Origin: Saccharomycopsis malanga | Taxonomy: Eukaryota > Ascomycota > Saccharomycetes > Ascoideales > Saccharomycopsidaceae | Length of the DNA: 64,000 bases | Assembly: GCA_004014935.1 (NCBI GenBank) | Contig: CP025323.1 | Span: 2,619,001 to 2,683,000 of the forward strand | Direction of reading: 5' to 3' | Shown here: positions 16,047-26,698 of the stretch, one piece after another | How positions within the stretch are numbered: position 1 is the stretch's first letter | Layout of the letters: each line of letters starts with the position of its first letter | Program-made: the position numbers and the translations under genes | The notes under the pieces: model-generated | What the model saw: the letters and a program-made list of their open reading frames with translations, nothing else | Told to the model about the DNA's origin: nothing | Database searches by the model: none

Positions 16047-18881
16047 ATGGGAGACAGCAAGCCATTACAAAGGCACAAGAATTATATTACGCTTTACAAT
16101 CAATATGTGCTTCAAACGGAGAAAGAGACTGAAAGAGCGAATTTTGATACGGAAACACTTTTCAATAACCGGTTGGACTATACTACCAAAGAGTTGGATG
16201 ATTCGATAGTGACGGCAAAAGGGGAGATAATAAAGCTACGAAAACCTTATGAAAAGTACAGCCAAAGGGAAATTGTAAAGCACAAGTTGGTGGGAACAGT
16301 GTGGACCGCAGAAGAGAAGGAGATATTTTATACTCAGTTGGCTCGGTTCTCCATACATAATGTTGAAGGTATCAAACAGCGGTTACGCACTAAATCAGAA
16401 ACTCAAATATACGCTTATTATGAGGTGTTGAAAAAGGCTCTCAAGGCAAGACATTTCAAAGAACGAGTGGGAAGAAGATCTCTATTGGAATATAAAGATT
16501 TCCCTATTGCTTATGAGATGGACGAGAACTATATAGAAATGGAACATTGCCAATCTTTATATGCTACCGCCGCAGAAAATGCTGCCCCAGACAGTGGCTA
16601 CGAGCAACGGGTTTCGGCAGCTGGAACCGAGAAAGACAAGCCGTTGATTTATGAGAATGCCAGGGATTTGACCAAAAAAATCTTTTGGAATAACCACTTG
16701 GATTGTTTCAAAGATGAAAGGTACCCACGAGAGTTCAAGGATGCTAATTATTACGACCCTGACTATTTACCCAGTGCAGCAGGACCTCCTCAGCTTTCGT
16801 TAGATGCCGGAAAGATGCTAGAGCACTTGGCAGCAGTGTATCTCCGATCTCTTATTAAGGACATTATCACTTTCACGGCTCCCATAAAAGGACGACGTGC
16901 TCCACCAGATGATGACAAGACCTTGATTAAGATAACAGACCGCCATCTCCGTGCCCCATTCATGTACGAGACTGCATTCAAATATAACTTTCCCAGAATC
17001 GACGATGCCCCTGGTCGCAATATGGCTAGACTTTATCCTGTTTTAAAGTTTTCGTGGTTTATGAACTTGCATCATTCATTGAACTTGGCTGTGGATAATC
17101 TGGCCTACCTTTATCCAATTAGTAATAAAAATTATAAGTTTCTTGTGCGTTCATATGATATTAAAAAATTCAATCGTATCAAAGCACCTGAATCTGTTTA
17201 CCAAGACCTTAATATCCGAGACAAACCAGTCCCATCATACTTTGAAATGACTTCCCCTCAAGACTGGAGAAGTTTAGCTCGTGCTTCGATCAAACGAACG
17301 CTTGGGGCTACTGATATTGAATACGATACTCCTGCAAAGAAATACAAACCAAGAGGTAGAGTTAAAGCGCCGAAAGAAACTGCAAATGAAGATAAATCAA
17401 AAAACAATATAGAAGAGAGTGCTGAGAACCAAGATGCAGAACAAGAACAAGAACAAGAACAAGAACAAGAACAAGAACAAGAACAAGAACAGGATGAAGA
17501 TATAGAAGAAGTTGATGATGATTTTGAAATGTCAGATGAGCCTTCGGAAAGCTCTACTGAAGAAGAGGATGTAGAAGAGTTTGATTTTGACAATGATAAT
17601 CAAGCTCCGATGAGTGTTTCTCAATTGGAGAAAACTAATAAAAAGGCAAGCAAGCCTGTAGATGAGCTTCTTCGTGATGGGTTTGCTAGAAATCAAAGAT
17701 TACAACTGGATGAACCTATTGATGAGCTATTACAGGATTTTATTGTGGATACCGACGAAAACTTGGATGATCCTGTTTTTATAAAGTTTTTGGCAAAAGA
17801 AACTGTTGAGGTTGACAAACATGATTTGGAAGTTTCTCGCAAATATCAGAAAATGATACTCAAATATCTCAACTTTACCGTAGAAACCGATAATACGGAA
17901 GAGATTGATAATAAGGAAACCAATAATACAGAAGAGACTATCAATACAGAAGCAACTCACAAAAAAGAGATTGACAAAAAAGAGATGAATAATACAAATG
18001 ATACTAATAATACAAATGATACTAATAATACAAATGATACTAATAATACAAATGATACTAATAATACAAATAATACTCACAATAAAGAACCTTACAATGA
18101 AGAATCTCACAACAATCCAACAGAAACTACTGATGCTGCTGCAAATACTGTCAGCCCTGCACCTACTAATAATACTCAGGTGCCTAAAAAAAAACGCCGG
18201 ATTACTCCCGCTCCCAATGAATATGTAGAACTTTTCAAGAAAGTTCCTGAAAATTCAGACGAGGTTATCGATCAGTTTATCCTGAAAAAAAAGGCAATTC
18301 TGGAAGCTTTCAAGAGAAAAAGAAGAATTTCTAAGCCTACTGCGCGAGCCCAAAGAGGACGCTCTCAAGCGTACTCCTTTCTTCAGTTGGAAAACACCTA
18401 CCCACAGTTACATAAACTTTGGTGTCTGATAGAGTTACCAAAGGTTGGTTACAGCACGCTGCTTTATGCTTTACGAATTGAAGCATTTGAAGCGTTTAAA
18501 AAGTTTTACAATTCCAATCCTGATTTCAATGCGGTGATCGCTGAGGAGGCCAATTTCGACTTACACTCGGAGAATGAATCTTTTCCTGAAAATTATTTGC
18601 TGTCTGAAAGTGACGCCGGTAATAGCGACGAAGCTTCGTCTAGTGACAACGATCAGAAGCTGAACTGGTTAGCTAGTCAAAGATACCAGTATGAGTCTGG
18701 TGAGACCAATGACTCAGAATTAAACCACTTAAACACACCCAATATTGTTTACGATGACGATGACCAGGTATATATTGAGATGTTGGAACAGCAATATCTT
18801 CGAGAGAAACCGGATCCTACCAGTCTGGTGTATAATGGACTAGGTGCTAACACCAGTGACCCGGATGATAATGAAGCTTGA
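16047..18881 (+). CDS. RRN5: Rrn5, Pol I upstream activation factor subunit
   Basis: A 944-residue protein. The N-terminus (KNYITLYNQYV) and the SANT-like segment at about residues 86-135 (WTAEEKEIFYTQLARFSIHN, then KSETQIYAYYEVL), followed by PIAYEMDENYIEME, match Rrn5, a component of the factor that activates rDNA transcription. It is far longer than the S. cerevisiae protein (363). The extra length is mostly acidic low-complexity sequence: a Glu-Gln repeat (17443-17498), an Asp/Glu/Ser-rich patch, and an Asn-Thr-Asp repeat (17986-18075). Conserved-looking sequence resumes at about 760-830 (YSFLQLENTYPQLHKLWCLI). The frame is uninterrupted from the ATG at 16047. Confidence 0.8.
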   Translation: MGDSKPLQRHKNYITLYNQYVLQTEKETERANFDTETLFNNRLDYTTKELDDSIVTAKGEIIKLRKPYEKYSQREIVKHKLVGTVWTAEEKEIFYTQLARFSIHNVEGIKQRLRTKSETQIYAYYEVLKKALKARHFKERVGRRSLLEYKDFPIAYEMDENYIEMEHCQSLYATAAENAAPDSGYEQRVSAAGTEKDKPLIYENARDLTKKIFWNNHLDCFKDERYPREFKDANYYDPDYLPSAAGPPQLSLDAGKMLEHLAAVYLRSLIKDIITFTAPIKGRRAPPDDDKTLIKITDRHLRAPFMYETAFKYNFPRIDDAPGRNMARLYPVLKFSWFMNLHHSLNLAVDNLAYLYPISNKNYKFLVRSYDIKKFNRIKAPESVYQDLNIRDKPVPSYFEMTSPQDWRSLARASIKRTLGATDIEYDTPAKKYKPRGRVKAPKETANEDKSKNNIEESAENQDAEQEQEQEQEQEQEQEQEQDEDIEEVDDDFEMSDEPSESSTEEEDVEEFDFDNDNQAPMSVSQLEKTNKKASKPVDELLRDGFARNQRLQLDEPIDELLQDFIVDTDENLDDPVFIKFLAKETVEVDKHDLEVSRKYQKMILKYLNFTVETDNTEEIDNKETNNTEETINTEATHKKEIDKKEMNNTNDTNNTNDTNNTNDTNNTNDTNNTNNTHNKEPYNEESHNNPTETTDAAANTVSPAPTNNTQVPKKKRRITPAPNEYVELFKKVPENSDEVIDQFILKKKAILEAFKRKRRISKPTARAQRGRSQAYSFLQLENTYPQLHKLWCLIELPKVGYSTLLYALRIEAFEAFKKFYNSNPDFNAVIAEEANFDLHSENESFPENYLLSESDAGNSDEASSSDNDQKLNWLASQRYQYESGETNDSELNHLNTPNIVYDDDDQVYIEMLEQQYLREKPDPTSLVYNGLGANTSDPDDNEA
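17443..18075 (+). repeat. Coding microsatellites within RRN5 (Glu-Gln and Asn-Thr-Asp tracts)
   Basis: GAACAA-type hexamers at about 17443-17490 encode alternating Glu-Gln, and a 15-bp unit (AATACAAATGATACT-like) at about 17986-18075 encodes Asn-Thr/Asp-Thr repeats. The two tracts are separate; the sequence between them is unique. Confidence 0.85.
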
Positions 18882-19638
18882 TAGATAAGTTATTTTTCTG
18901 CTATGCCAGAATAAATATTTCATCATACTGTTAATAAATGTAAATGACCCATTATGCTAGCCTTGAAGAATAACGGCCAGTTGCTTCTTTCACACCTGGT
19001 CGCTTCTTTTATGTGGTGATCTTTTTTATTCTTTGAATCCACGGCTTATATTGAAATCACCACTCATCGCCTTGCGATGGGTGTCCATAATTATGGGCTG
19101 TAATAGCGAGAACATGCTATAGACAGTAGTATCAAGGGAAACATTTGTAAGTAAATTGTTGGAATGTCGAACCGTAGTAATTGCATGTTGATTTTTGTAC
19201 GACTGAATATACAAGTTTAGCCAATAAATGGCACTTTTCAAAATTGTATTGAGTAAAAGAACCAAAAGGAAAACGGAAATTTGTATGTTTTTATCTTTTA
19301 TTTACTGTCTAAATTTCCCAAATCACCTTTTGTCATTACACAGGGTGAACGCAACAAGTCTATCTGTATAATAGTTTATTATCATTATTACTATGAAATG
19401 GCAATTCAAGTTACTTGACTCAAAAACTACATATTGCTTGTCAGATGATTACTGTACTGTATTGTTAAGCTCAAAATTCATACAAAGTGAAATTTTTTAC
19501 TTATAAGCAGTGATAGTAACATAGTTTACAAGTACAAGTGATGAGATACACAAGCCATTATATTTGAAACAAGTTCACTACGAAAATGATTGATTGAACA
19601 CAAATCAAAAAATATTGTCTAGCTCTACACTATACAGA
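18882..19638. other. Convergent intergenic region RRN5-SLY1
   Basis: Both flanking genes end here. AT-rich; a 79-codon frame at 19026-19265 on the minus strand has no recognisable feature. Nothing else seen. Confidence 0.4.
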
Positions 19639-21666
19639 TTACAAAAGGTTATCGTTTTTTTCCGACAGTTCAGTTCCTTCAAAGCCACCACCCAACTTGA
19701 CGCATTCACGCAAGAAACCAGCTGGGTTTATGATAGCAGTGCTTCCGTAAATAACGCTTCGTTTAATTCCTGTGTTGTTGCTGTCAGCATTCAAAGTTGC
19801 AACCCATTCCTGAAGGTTCTGGTATTCTAGATAATTGCCGCCTCCCACAACAAACACAATTGCTTGATGGTATGTGGAACGTTTTGGAATCTTTGAATGG
19901 TTACCTCTGATCAAGTAAGGGTCAAAGTACAAGTAGTCGTCGGTTGTGTGTAAGGTGAGTTGAGTAGCACGGGCAGGTTCCATAATAGATTCTACAACGC
20001 TTGTGATAGGCATGGATTTTTTCTCAGGAAGCAAGTTTTTAATCCCTGATATAAGAGAGCCCACACCACTGGTGATCTTACTACCTTCAGTCAAGTCGAA
20101 AAGTCTAGAGGAAAGCCCAGCAAACAATGCGGAGTTGTTACCAGCAGCATTTCCATTGGAAGCGCCGTGAGACAGGTTCAAACTGTTGCCACTATCTACC
20201 TGAGCCAAGTTGGATAACTTGATAATCTCTTTGACTCTTTTTATGTAAGCAAGCGGTCTCAAATCACAGTCCAAACCAGCAAGGATTTTTTCTACGTGGC
20301 TGGTGAACTCGTTGGACAAATCATGGGAAAGATAAAGAATTAGATATGTTCTGAGCTTGTCTTGTTTGTTTTTTTCTGATTTATCCTCTTTGAGCTTTGC
20401 AAGAAATTGGGCTTCAATCTTGGATTTTTCCTTACTGTTTTGCTCCAACTCGAAAAAAATGTCCAAGTTTTTGGCCTGCAACTGTTTCAAAAGAGCCTCC
20501 AAGATGGACATGTGTGTGTCGATGATCTGTTTCTTGGCAGTCAACTCTGGCAACTGCTTGATAGCCTGCTGGATTTGGTAGGTGTCAGATTGGTTAGGAT
20601 CAATGTCACTGAGAGAGGTTACGCCAGTTTTGGAAGTTAGCTCAGCGGCGCTTTTTCTATAACTATTTGACTCTTTTTCAATGTTTTCTACAGCATCAGG
20701 GAACGGCAAGTGGGAGTTTTGCTGCCAGAAAAAATCATTATTATCAATATAGCATTTCTTCTTCTTGGTAGCCCCTGTGTCTGGATCAATGATCTCTAGT
20801 GATATACTATTACGGTTAAGATCAAAGACGTCGCTCACCATACATGAGTATATCCAGGAGTGGGCAAACATGGCGGATAAGTCCATATTACGGTCTAGCA
20901 AAACAAGGACCTTACGGCTTTCGTTGATGTTGCGTGTGTTGAAAGCAGAGCCTCCGGAAGCAGCTATACTTTTCATATTGATGACGTGGTCGCGGAGTTT
21001 GGCATCCAATTTTTGTGCTACAAATTCCGCAGGGCCTCCACGAGGTGCCCTTATAATCGGAATTGTGTCCAATGTTATAATGATGTTGAACAAACCCGCA
21101 GAAATGTCCTCTGCAATCTTTGTTATCTCATCCTCGGAGGCACTTGGACTGTTCAATCTGTAATACGTGTCAGGCTGGTCAAGAGAAAATAATTGCGGTT
21201 CTGTCACTAGATAATCAAGATATTGATCGAACACTTGTTTCACTTTCTGCGATCTTCCCGTAAGCGATACTAAATTCGCAAATTCCTCCAATAAATTCCG
21301 GTCCAAAGCAGAAAGAAAGTTGATATAATATTCAGAGTAGAAATCTTTGTCCAAGTCATCCACAATTTTGATTATATTGTCTTTGGTGGGCTCAACAAAG
21401 TACACTGCTGGAACATCAGGAAGTGCCGATCTGTTAGGAGAATTGATAAGCGTATGCATTGTGATTCCACTGTTAAGCAAGTCATTCACACTGAGAATCG
21501 AAGAAACAATATTAGTCGATTTTTTGTCCAATACCAACACTTTCCATATGATTTCGTCCTTATTAAAACTGGACGTAACATCTAAATTATTCGATTCCTT
21601 TGCTTTATTTAAATTGAGCATCCGCTCAATCGCAGCCACCTGCTTTTCCCTAAGTGTCGTCTCCAT
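19639..21666 (-). CDS. SLY1: Sly1, Sec1/Munc18 protein for ER-Golgi fusion
   Basis: A 675-residue SM-family protein that binds the syntaxin Sed5 and promotes ER-Golgi SNARE assembly. Family blocks are clear: WKVLVLDKKSTNIVSSILSV near the N-terminus, IPIIRAPRGGPAEFVAQKLD, VLLDRNMDLSAMFAHSWIYS, and the C-terminal VFVVGGGNYLEYQNLQEWV with YGSTAIINPAGFL. Length matches S. cerevisiae Sly1 (666). The frame extends six codons upstream using a TTG, but the ATG at 21666 (METTLREKQ) fits best. Confidence 0.93.
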   Translation of the reverse strand: METTLREKQVAAIERMLNLNKAKESNNLDVTSSFNKDEIIWKVLVLDKKSTNIVSSILSVNDLLNSGITMHTLINSPNRSALPDVPAVYFVEPTKDNIIKIVDDLDKDFYSEYYINFLSALDRNLLEEFANLVSLTGRSQKVKQVFDQYLDYLVTEPQLFSLDQPDTYYRLNSPSASEDEITKIAEDISAGLFNIIITLDTIPIIRAPRGGPAEFVAQKLDAKLRDHVINMKSIAASGGSAFNTRNINESRKVLVLLDRNMDLSAMFAHSWIYSCMVSDVFDLNRNSISLEIIDPDTGATKKKKCYIDNNDFFWQQNSHLPFPDAVENIEKESNSYRKSAAELTSKTGVTSLSDIDPNQSDTYQIQQAIKQLPELTAKKQIIDTHMSILEALLKQLQAKNLDIFFELEQNSKEKSKIEAQFLAKLKEDKSEKNKQDKLRTYLILYLSHDLSNEFTSHVEKILAGLDCDLRPLAYIKRVKEIIKLSNLAQVDSGNSLNLSHGASNGNAAGNNSALFAGLSSRLFDLTEGSKITSGVGSLISGIKNLLPEKKSMPITSVVESIMEPARATQLTLHTTDDYLYFDPYLIRGNHSKIPKRSTYHQAIVFVVGGGNYLEYQNLQEWVATLNADSNNTGIKRSVIYGSTAIINPAGFLRECVKLGGGFEGTELSEKNDNLL

Positions 21667-23587
21667 ACTGCTCTCTGACAATATTGTAAACTATGATGGT
21701 TATAGCAGCCTCAAATGATCTTTTGCCACTTTTAGCATCTCTTCTGAATCTTGACACGGTGGGAATTGCGCCTATAGCGGAAAAACACTGAAATATCAGG
21801 GCACATAACCTTCCAGTATGTATTTTGGAGATATTTTTGTTATAATGATAGATAATATGGACCCATAGGTTGAATAACTGGTGATAAAAGTAGATTTTGT
21901 GTGACATTTTGGTGTTTTGAGTGCCCTGATGCTTATAAGTGTAGGTTTAGGAAAGAATAAGAGTGCTTTTGTTGGCATTAAGGAAACAATAATGTAGTAT
22001 TGTAGTATAATTAGTGACGGAACTGATATGTGCTGGGCTGGAAATATAAGTTTATTGTTATTATTATCAGCCAATGTGAGGTATTATCGACAATATTTAG
22101 AGTATTTAACCTATGCTTTGTTGGTCTAATCAGCCCCTAGTTATAGCATATTCACCCAGTTTACAGGCAGTAGACATTTAATGTAAGTGTTTTCTGTCTT
22201 CAATCTTGTAACCATTACCTCGTAAGAACTGTGATCAACGACATATTCATCTCAACTTTGAAAGATGTGTGTTTTTCTATCAATGAACAATACTGATCTC
22301 AAAGACAAGTCAATTCAAGGCGTAGTATCTTTCATAAATTACCCAATAACCCTTCAATTTTTGCTGATACACTTAGAAAAAAATGGGCTTATCAAATGCC
22401 AAAATCTATTCTCGAAAAGTAAAGATATTCTCTCTTTTTAACAAGAACATACATATATGCCTTACTATTACCAAGTGGCCAAGTTAGTTGGCCCCTGCGC
22501 CACGAAAAATAGCGTGGAAAATAAGTGTGGCGTTCCTCACTTTGGGTTTTGGGACTCGACTCGTACTCTAGTCGTTTTGGAGTAATCACCAAACGTTTTA
22601 TGAAATTAACTCAGTGCTGTCCAGGCTATTTTGATTTGAAAAAACATACAATAATATTTTTTATTTTTTTTTTTTTATATTATAGCACTGTTTATAATAA
22701 AACAGAATCAGATTTTCGATCATATATTTGATATAACGGAAATTTGACAATTTTTTCAAAAAGTTGGTTCTTTTAAGTCATATTGTAGAGTCTCTGAAGC
22801 AAACCAAACCATACAAAAATTATATTTCTACACAGTTTAAGATCTTGGGTTTTTTAATGTACGGTTTCAGAGGTTTGGTTTTTATATAATATTAATAGTG
22901 TGAAAGTATCATTTTGTCGAAAATAGCAAATAATTTGCTACAAATCCTGTTTGACACCCCTTAGAAAGACTTCTTTTAATTTTTGACGTTATTTCAAGGT
23001 TTTCAATTGCTCTTAGTTTTATTTGTGCTTCTTTTAAAATTTGAGTCAACTTTCATTTCAAAGAAACGCGTATCTCAAGAGCTAAAAAAAATTTATTATA
23101 GGTTCTCAGTGGAACTTTTTCTTTTGATAATAATCATTATATATTGTCAAGCTAGCATATGCCAATTTCGTGTAAACTTTGAAAATTCAATGGGGTTCGG
23201 TAAAGCATAATGTGCTTATCAAGCTTTATACTCTCTTTAGGGGAGGCCGTTTCATAAAAATTTTTATTCCTATTCAACTATAAGTTGCAAATGGTTTAAT
23301 GTTACTTTGGCTGTGCCAAAAATTATAAGGTATGTTTGAAATTTTGATACAACTGTGTGTCAATTGTGTTGAAAGAGTTTTATTGTTGAAAGCCTAAAGT
23401 ACAATTGAAGCAAAAAACTACCATTTTTAGATCATGTAGCTGGTATGATAAGGATTTTGGTCCAACTGCCATTAGTTGCAATTAGTTGCCATTACACTAG
23501 AAAAACTCATTTAGTGAATTCCATCCGAATTGCACTTTAGAATTTAGTATTTCAAATGTAGCAATTTATTAAAGTTATTCAGCATTA
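21667..23587. other. Large gene-free AT-rich region
   Basis: About 1.9 kb (2.3 kb up to CCT6) with no supported gene. Apart from a SINE 3' remnant at 22016-22050, it consists of AT-rich sequence with poly-T runs. Short frames at 22392-22592 and 22983-23210 show no protein features. Confidence 0.45.
22016..22050 (+). mobile_element. SINE-like repeat, 3'-end remnant
   Basis: About 35 bp match the conserved 3' end of the family (AACTGATATGTGCTGGGCTG then GAAATATAAG), followed by a TTTATTGTTATTATTA tail. Upstream of 22016 the match stops, as in a severely 5'-truncated retroposon. Confidence 0.6.
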
Positions 23588-23894
23588 TAATATCTTATAT
23601 TTTGAGCCCAGCACATATCAGTTTCGTATATACACGCCATGTCTAAAGGGACTTGGTAAAACCCAGTGGGGAAAGCCCAGTCATGTCCAGGCCATCGTAA
23701 TTTTTTTATTTAATGTATTGGAAAGTAAGCACTATTGGTATAGCTTGTGTTTCAGTCAGTTGCACTTGCCTGTGGAATCACATTCAGCATTGTAAAATGG
23801 GTTGGTCTTGAAATCGAACCCGTGTGCCTGGCATTGAACTATCCTGTCAAGTCTTTTTCTCTTCTCCTACAGCACTGGCCACTGAGCCATACTC
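23588..23894 (-). mobile_element. SINE-like repeat, near full-length
   Basis: One of the best copies. On the minus strand the head reads TGGCTCAGTGGCCAGTGC (A box), then about 45 bp later GGGTTCGATTTC (B box). The body runs through GTGCAACTGACTGAAACAC-like and TTACGATGGCCTGGACATGA blocks to the 3' end TGCTGGGCTCAAAATATAAG and a short ATATTATAATG tail. It lies between SLY1 and CCT6. Confidence 0.8.
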
Positions 23895-24014
23895 CCCATA
23901 TAACCTATTATCATCCTCGTGAAGCAGCAACGCATTTTCACTAGAATCTACACAATATACTATTGAGCAATTTCAACAATAAGTGTATTTATTTATAAAC
24001 AATAACTATTTAGA

Positions 24015-25649
24015 TTACTGACCAGGCATTGGAGGGCCTTCTTTCAATGAGGAGCGGCCTGCTTTCAACAATTCATCACACAATAAAAGGTTACTAGCAA
24101 TACCGACAGCACTGGTGATACCATTTCTCAAGACACGGAATGAGTCCCAGATGCCTTCTACTTCAGGATCAAAAGGTTCACCGGAATCCAAGTCGATTCC
24201 GACGACTCTTCCATCCAAGATTTCATCCTGGCAGCTTGAGATGACATCCAAAGCATCGAAACCTGCGTTGGTTGACAAAGTCTTTGGAACGACAAGCAAA
24301 GCTTCAGCAAAAGCCTGGACGCCAGTCTTGGTCTTTCCTTTGGCAAGTTTTGGCAAGTTTTCGGTCAAATGATGATTAGAAGAAAGGAAGAAGGCACCGG
24401 CGCCTGGAATCAAAGCTTGATCTTTGATGGTGTTGCTGACAGCACGCAAGCCATCACGAATCGCATCTTGTGTTTGTCTGAGAACATGTTGAGTGGCACC
24501 GCGGATGAGAATAGAGACGGATTTAGGGTCTTTATTTTCGGTGACAAATGTAAACTTGTCTTCACCCAAAGTTTGTTCGTAAACCTTTCCAGAGAAACCC
24601 AACACTTTAGGACTCAAGTCGTCTACGGAATTCTGAGCCTCGCCGCCTGTGACAAGCTGCAAACGTTCCATATTACGTCTTTTGGCTCTACGCAAGGCCA
24701 AAATGTTATGTTTGGCCAAGACATCAAGAGACATTGGATCAATACCCTTTTGATTGATGATAACAAAGCCTCTGTTGCTGTCCAAGCCACATACTTCGTT
24801 TTTCAAGTCAACGATTTTACGCAACTTGTCGTCTACAAACTTACGCTCGCTTTCCACAAGTTTGGCTCTTTGTTCTGCAGAAGAGTAGTAGAAACCAGAG
24901 TTCACTTCGCTCTTCTCGTACTCCAAACTGACATTCAAAATCAATACATATGCATTATTCACCACCTTTGGCATATCAGGATGACGGGCTCCGTGATCCA
25001 ACACCAACCCTTTGACTAATTGGGTCTGATATGCGGTTTCATGTTGCTGAGTCATGATCTCAATCATGTGGAGATCCACCTGTTTAGGGTCCTGCTTGTC
25101 TCTGACGCTCAAAACAGCATCGGTCACAATAGGTGTAAGCACCTCGCTTAATTTGGCATTCACTTTGGTCGATAACGACGATCTGGCAACCTGCAAAAGT
25201 AACTCTCTGTCCAACTCCTGCACAGACTTTTTCTTCTGAAACGTGTTCAAATATTCTATGGTGGCTTTTCTGGCAATCTCAAACCCATCGGTAATAATAC
25301 GAGGATGCACACCCTCTCCGATAAAACGTTCAGCTTGTTTGAGTAACTCTCCAACAAGTAACACCACTGTGGTAGTACCATCCCCTGTGATTTCGTCCTG
25401 TGCAGTAGCAGCTCTTGCTATCATCACCGCAGTAGGATGCTGGATCTGCATCTCTGAAAGCAACACCTTGCCATCTTTCGTCAATTTGATAGATCCTGCA
25501 CCATCCACCAACATCTTAAGTGTTCCTTTCGGGCCAAGATTCGAAGATAACACGCTTTGGAGACCTTGCGCAGCCGCAGTGTTCACCTGAAGCGCCTGCG
25601 CCCTTCTAATAGATTCTGCCTTGGGATTAAGTAATTGAATCGAAGACAT
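24015..25649 (-). CDS. CCT6: CCT6, zeta subunit of the TRiC/CCT chaperonin
   Basis: A 544-residue group II chaperonin subunit of the cytosolic ring complex that folds actin and tubulin. The N-terminus ([17 protein letters not shown]), [15 protein letters not shown], and the nucleotide-binding [15 protein letters not shown] are diagnostic. [13 protein letters not shown] and the C-terminal [20 protein letters not shown] match the zeta subunit. Length is typical (546 in S. cerevisiae). The ATG at 25649 is unambiguous. Confidence 0.96.
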   Translation of the reverse strand: MSSIQLLNPKAESIRRAQALQVNTAAAQGLQSVLSSNLGPKGTLKMLVDGAGSIKLTKDGKVLLSEMQIQHPTAVMIARAATAQDEITGDGTTTVVLLVGELLKQAERFIGEGVHPRIITDGFEIARKATIEYLNTFQKKKSVQELDRELLLQVARSSLSTKVNAKLSEVLTPIVTDAVLSVRDKQDPKQVDLHMIEIMTQQHETAYQTQLVKGLVLDHGARHPDMPKVVNNAYVLILNVSLEYEKSEVNSGFYYSSAEQRAKLVESERKFVDDKLRKIVDLKNEVCGLDSNRGFVIINQKGIDPMSLDVLAKHNILALRRAKRRNMERLQLVTGGEAQNSVDDLSPKVLGFSGKVYEQTLGEDKFTFVTENKDPKSVSILIRGATQHVLRQTQDAIRDGLRAVSNTIKDQALIPGAGAFFLSSNHHLTENLPKLAKGKTKTGVQAFAEALLVVPKTLSTNAGFDALDVISSCQDEILDGRVVGIDLDSGEPFDPEVEGIWDSFRVLRNGITSAVGIASNLLLCDELLKAGRSSLKEGPPMPGQ

Positions 25650-25786
25650 TGTGCTCTTGGTTGGTGTTAAATACTATACCAATGGTTTTTATAATGCTTA
25701 AGCGCTCTAATAATATAGTGATTCTTCATGAAAAAATTGGCTGCGTTACCCGGTTTACAAATTATATAACAATATAGACATTAAAC

Positions 25787-25843
25787 AGGCGACTATTATA
25801 GTATCTTATATTTTGAGCCCAGTACAGATCAGGCGACTATTAT
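25787..25843 (-). mobile_element. 31-bp SINE 3' remnant with perfect 13-bp target-site duplication
   Basis: AGGCGACTATTAT occurs at 25787-25799 and again at 25831-25843. Between them lie exactly 31 bp (25800-25830), which on the minus strand read as the SINE 3' end: CTGTACTGGGCTCAAAATAT followed by AAGATACT. This is what an extremely 5'-truncated target-primed insertion leaves. It lies upstream of CCT6. Confidence 0.85.
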
Positions 25844-26030
25844 GGAATAATGGTGGTTAGTTGAGGTATTCTGTGTGTGATATTGAAGTCTGTAATATGT
25901 ATATACTTTTTGAGTAGTTTGTATATTAGTGGAAGTTTGTTAAAAGTTTGACATTATTGGTTCTCGTCATTAATGACGGTCGTAATCATAATTATAATAA
26001 TGGTAATATTTTATATTCAAGTACTTTATG

Positions 26031-26190
26031 ATATCTTACATTTCGAGCCCAGTACATATCAGTTTCGTATATACGCGCTATGAAGTCAACTTCAGCATCA
26101 TAAAAAGCAGCAAATAAAAAGTGTTCTTGTGGGGAATCAATCCCTTGAGTCTGTTATGCCTTTTTCTCTTCTACGAGTGCACTGACCAAG
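26031..26190 (-). mobile_element. SINE-like repeat, internally deleted copy
   Basis: Both ends are present but the middle of the body is missing. On the minus strand the head (CACTCGTAGAAGAGAAAAAG, then a B-box-like GGGATTGATTCC) joins almost directly to ATAGCGCGTATATACGAAAC and the 3' end TGTACTGGGCTCGAAATGTA. About 160 bp instead of about 310. Confidence 0.72.
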
Positions 26191-26698
26191 TGCAGTGCTT
26201 AATGTCTCCAGTATTAACATATAAGTATTACGATTATCAGTCTTAACATGTCGCCCCAAAAAGAGCTTCTTTACAGTCAGAATACACAAGTAATAATAAC
26301 AATCTGCCCTCAAAAGTGTAAAAAAAAAGTTTACAGCATTATTATTCAAATAAGACCTCTATTTTTTATCATCACTCTTCAAATAAAAGTGTTTAAACTT
26401 CTATTTTTCATACTCAAGTGCCCAACACCTTTGGTCAACTAAGAAAACTACCATACAAAATTTATGTCATCTTGAATCATGAAATTTCTGAAAAGTCAGG
26501 TGACTAACAATATATATAATAAGAGATTTATGTGATGATGTAAAGAGATGGCAATAGAAGCTGTTAGGCAGTGGTATTGACAGTTAATTTAGCGGTTACA
26601 CATTTAGGCCGTATATTTTACCAGGAAAGATTTTTCAAGGGTGGATAACCTAAAATTGTGGTTGCAACAGGTTGGTGAAAAGATTGGTTTTGTTGGAA
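26191..26698. other. Intergenic region upstream of the TRAX gene
   Basis: AT-rich; short frames at 26137-26442 on both strands overlap the SINE or low-complexity sequence and are not supported. It contains the presumed TRAX promoter. Confidence 0.4.

Noticed and set aside
23815-23894. tRNA gene
   Set aside because: A and B boxes are present, but the acceptor and anticodon stems do not pair well and the sequence continues into the SINE body shared by other copies.
21667-24014. Point centromere in the large AT-rich gap
   Set aside because: No CDE-like arrangement or inverted repeat was visible; AT richness alone is not evidence.
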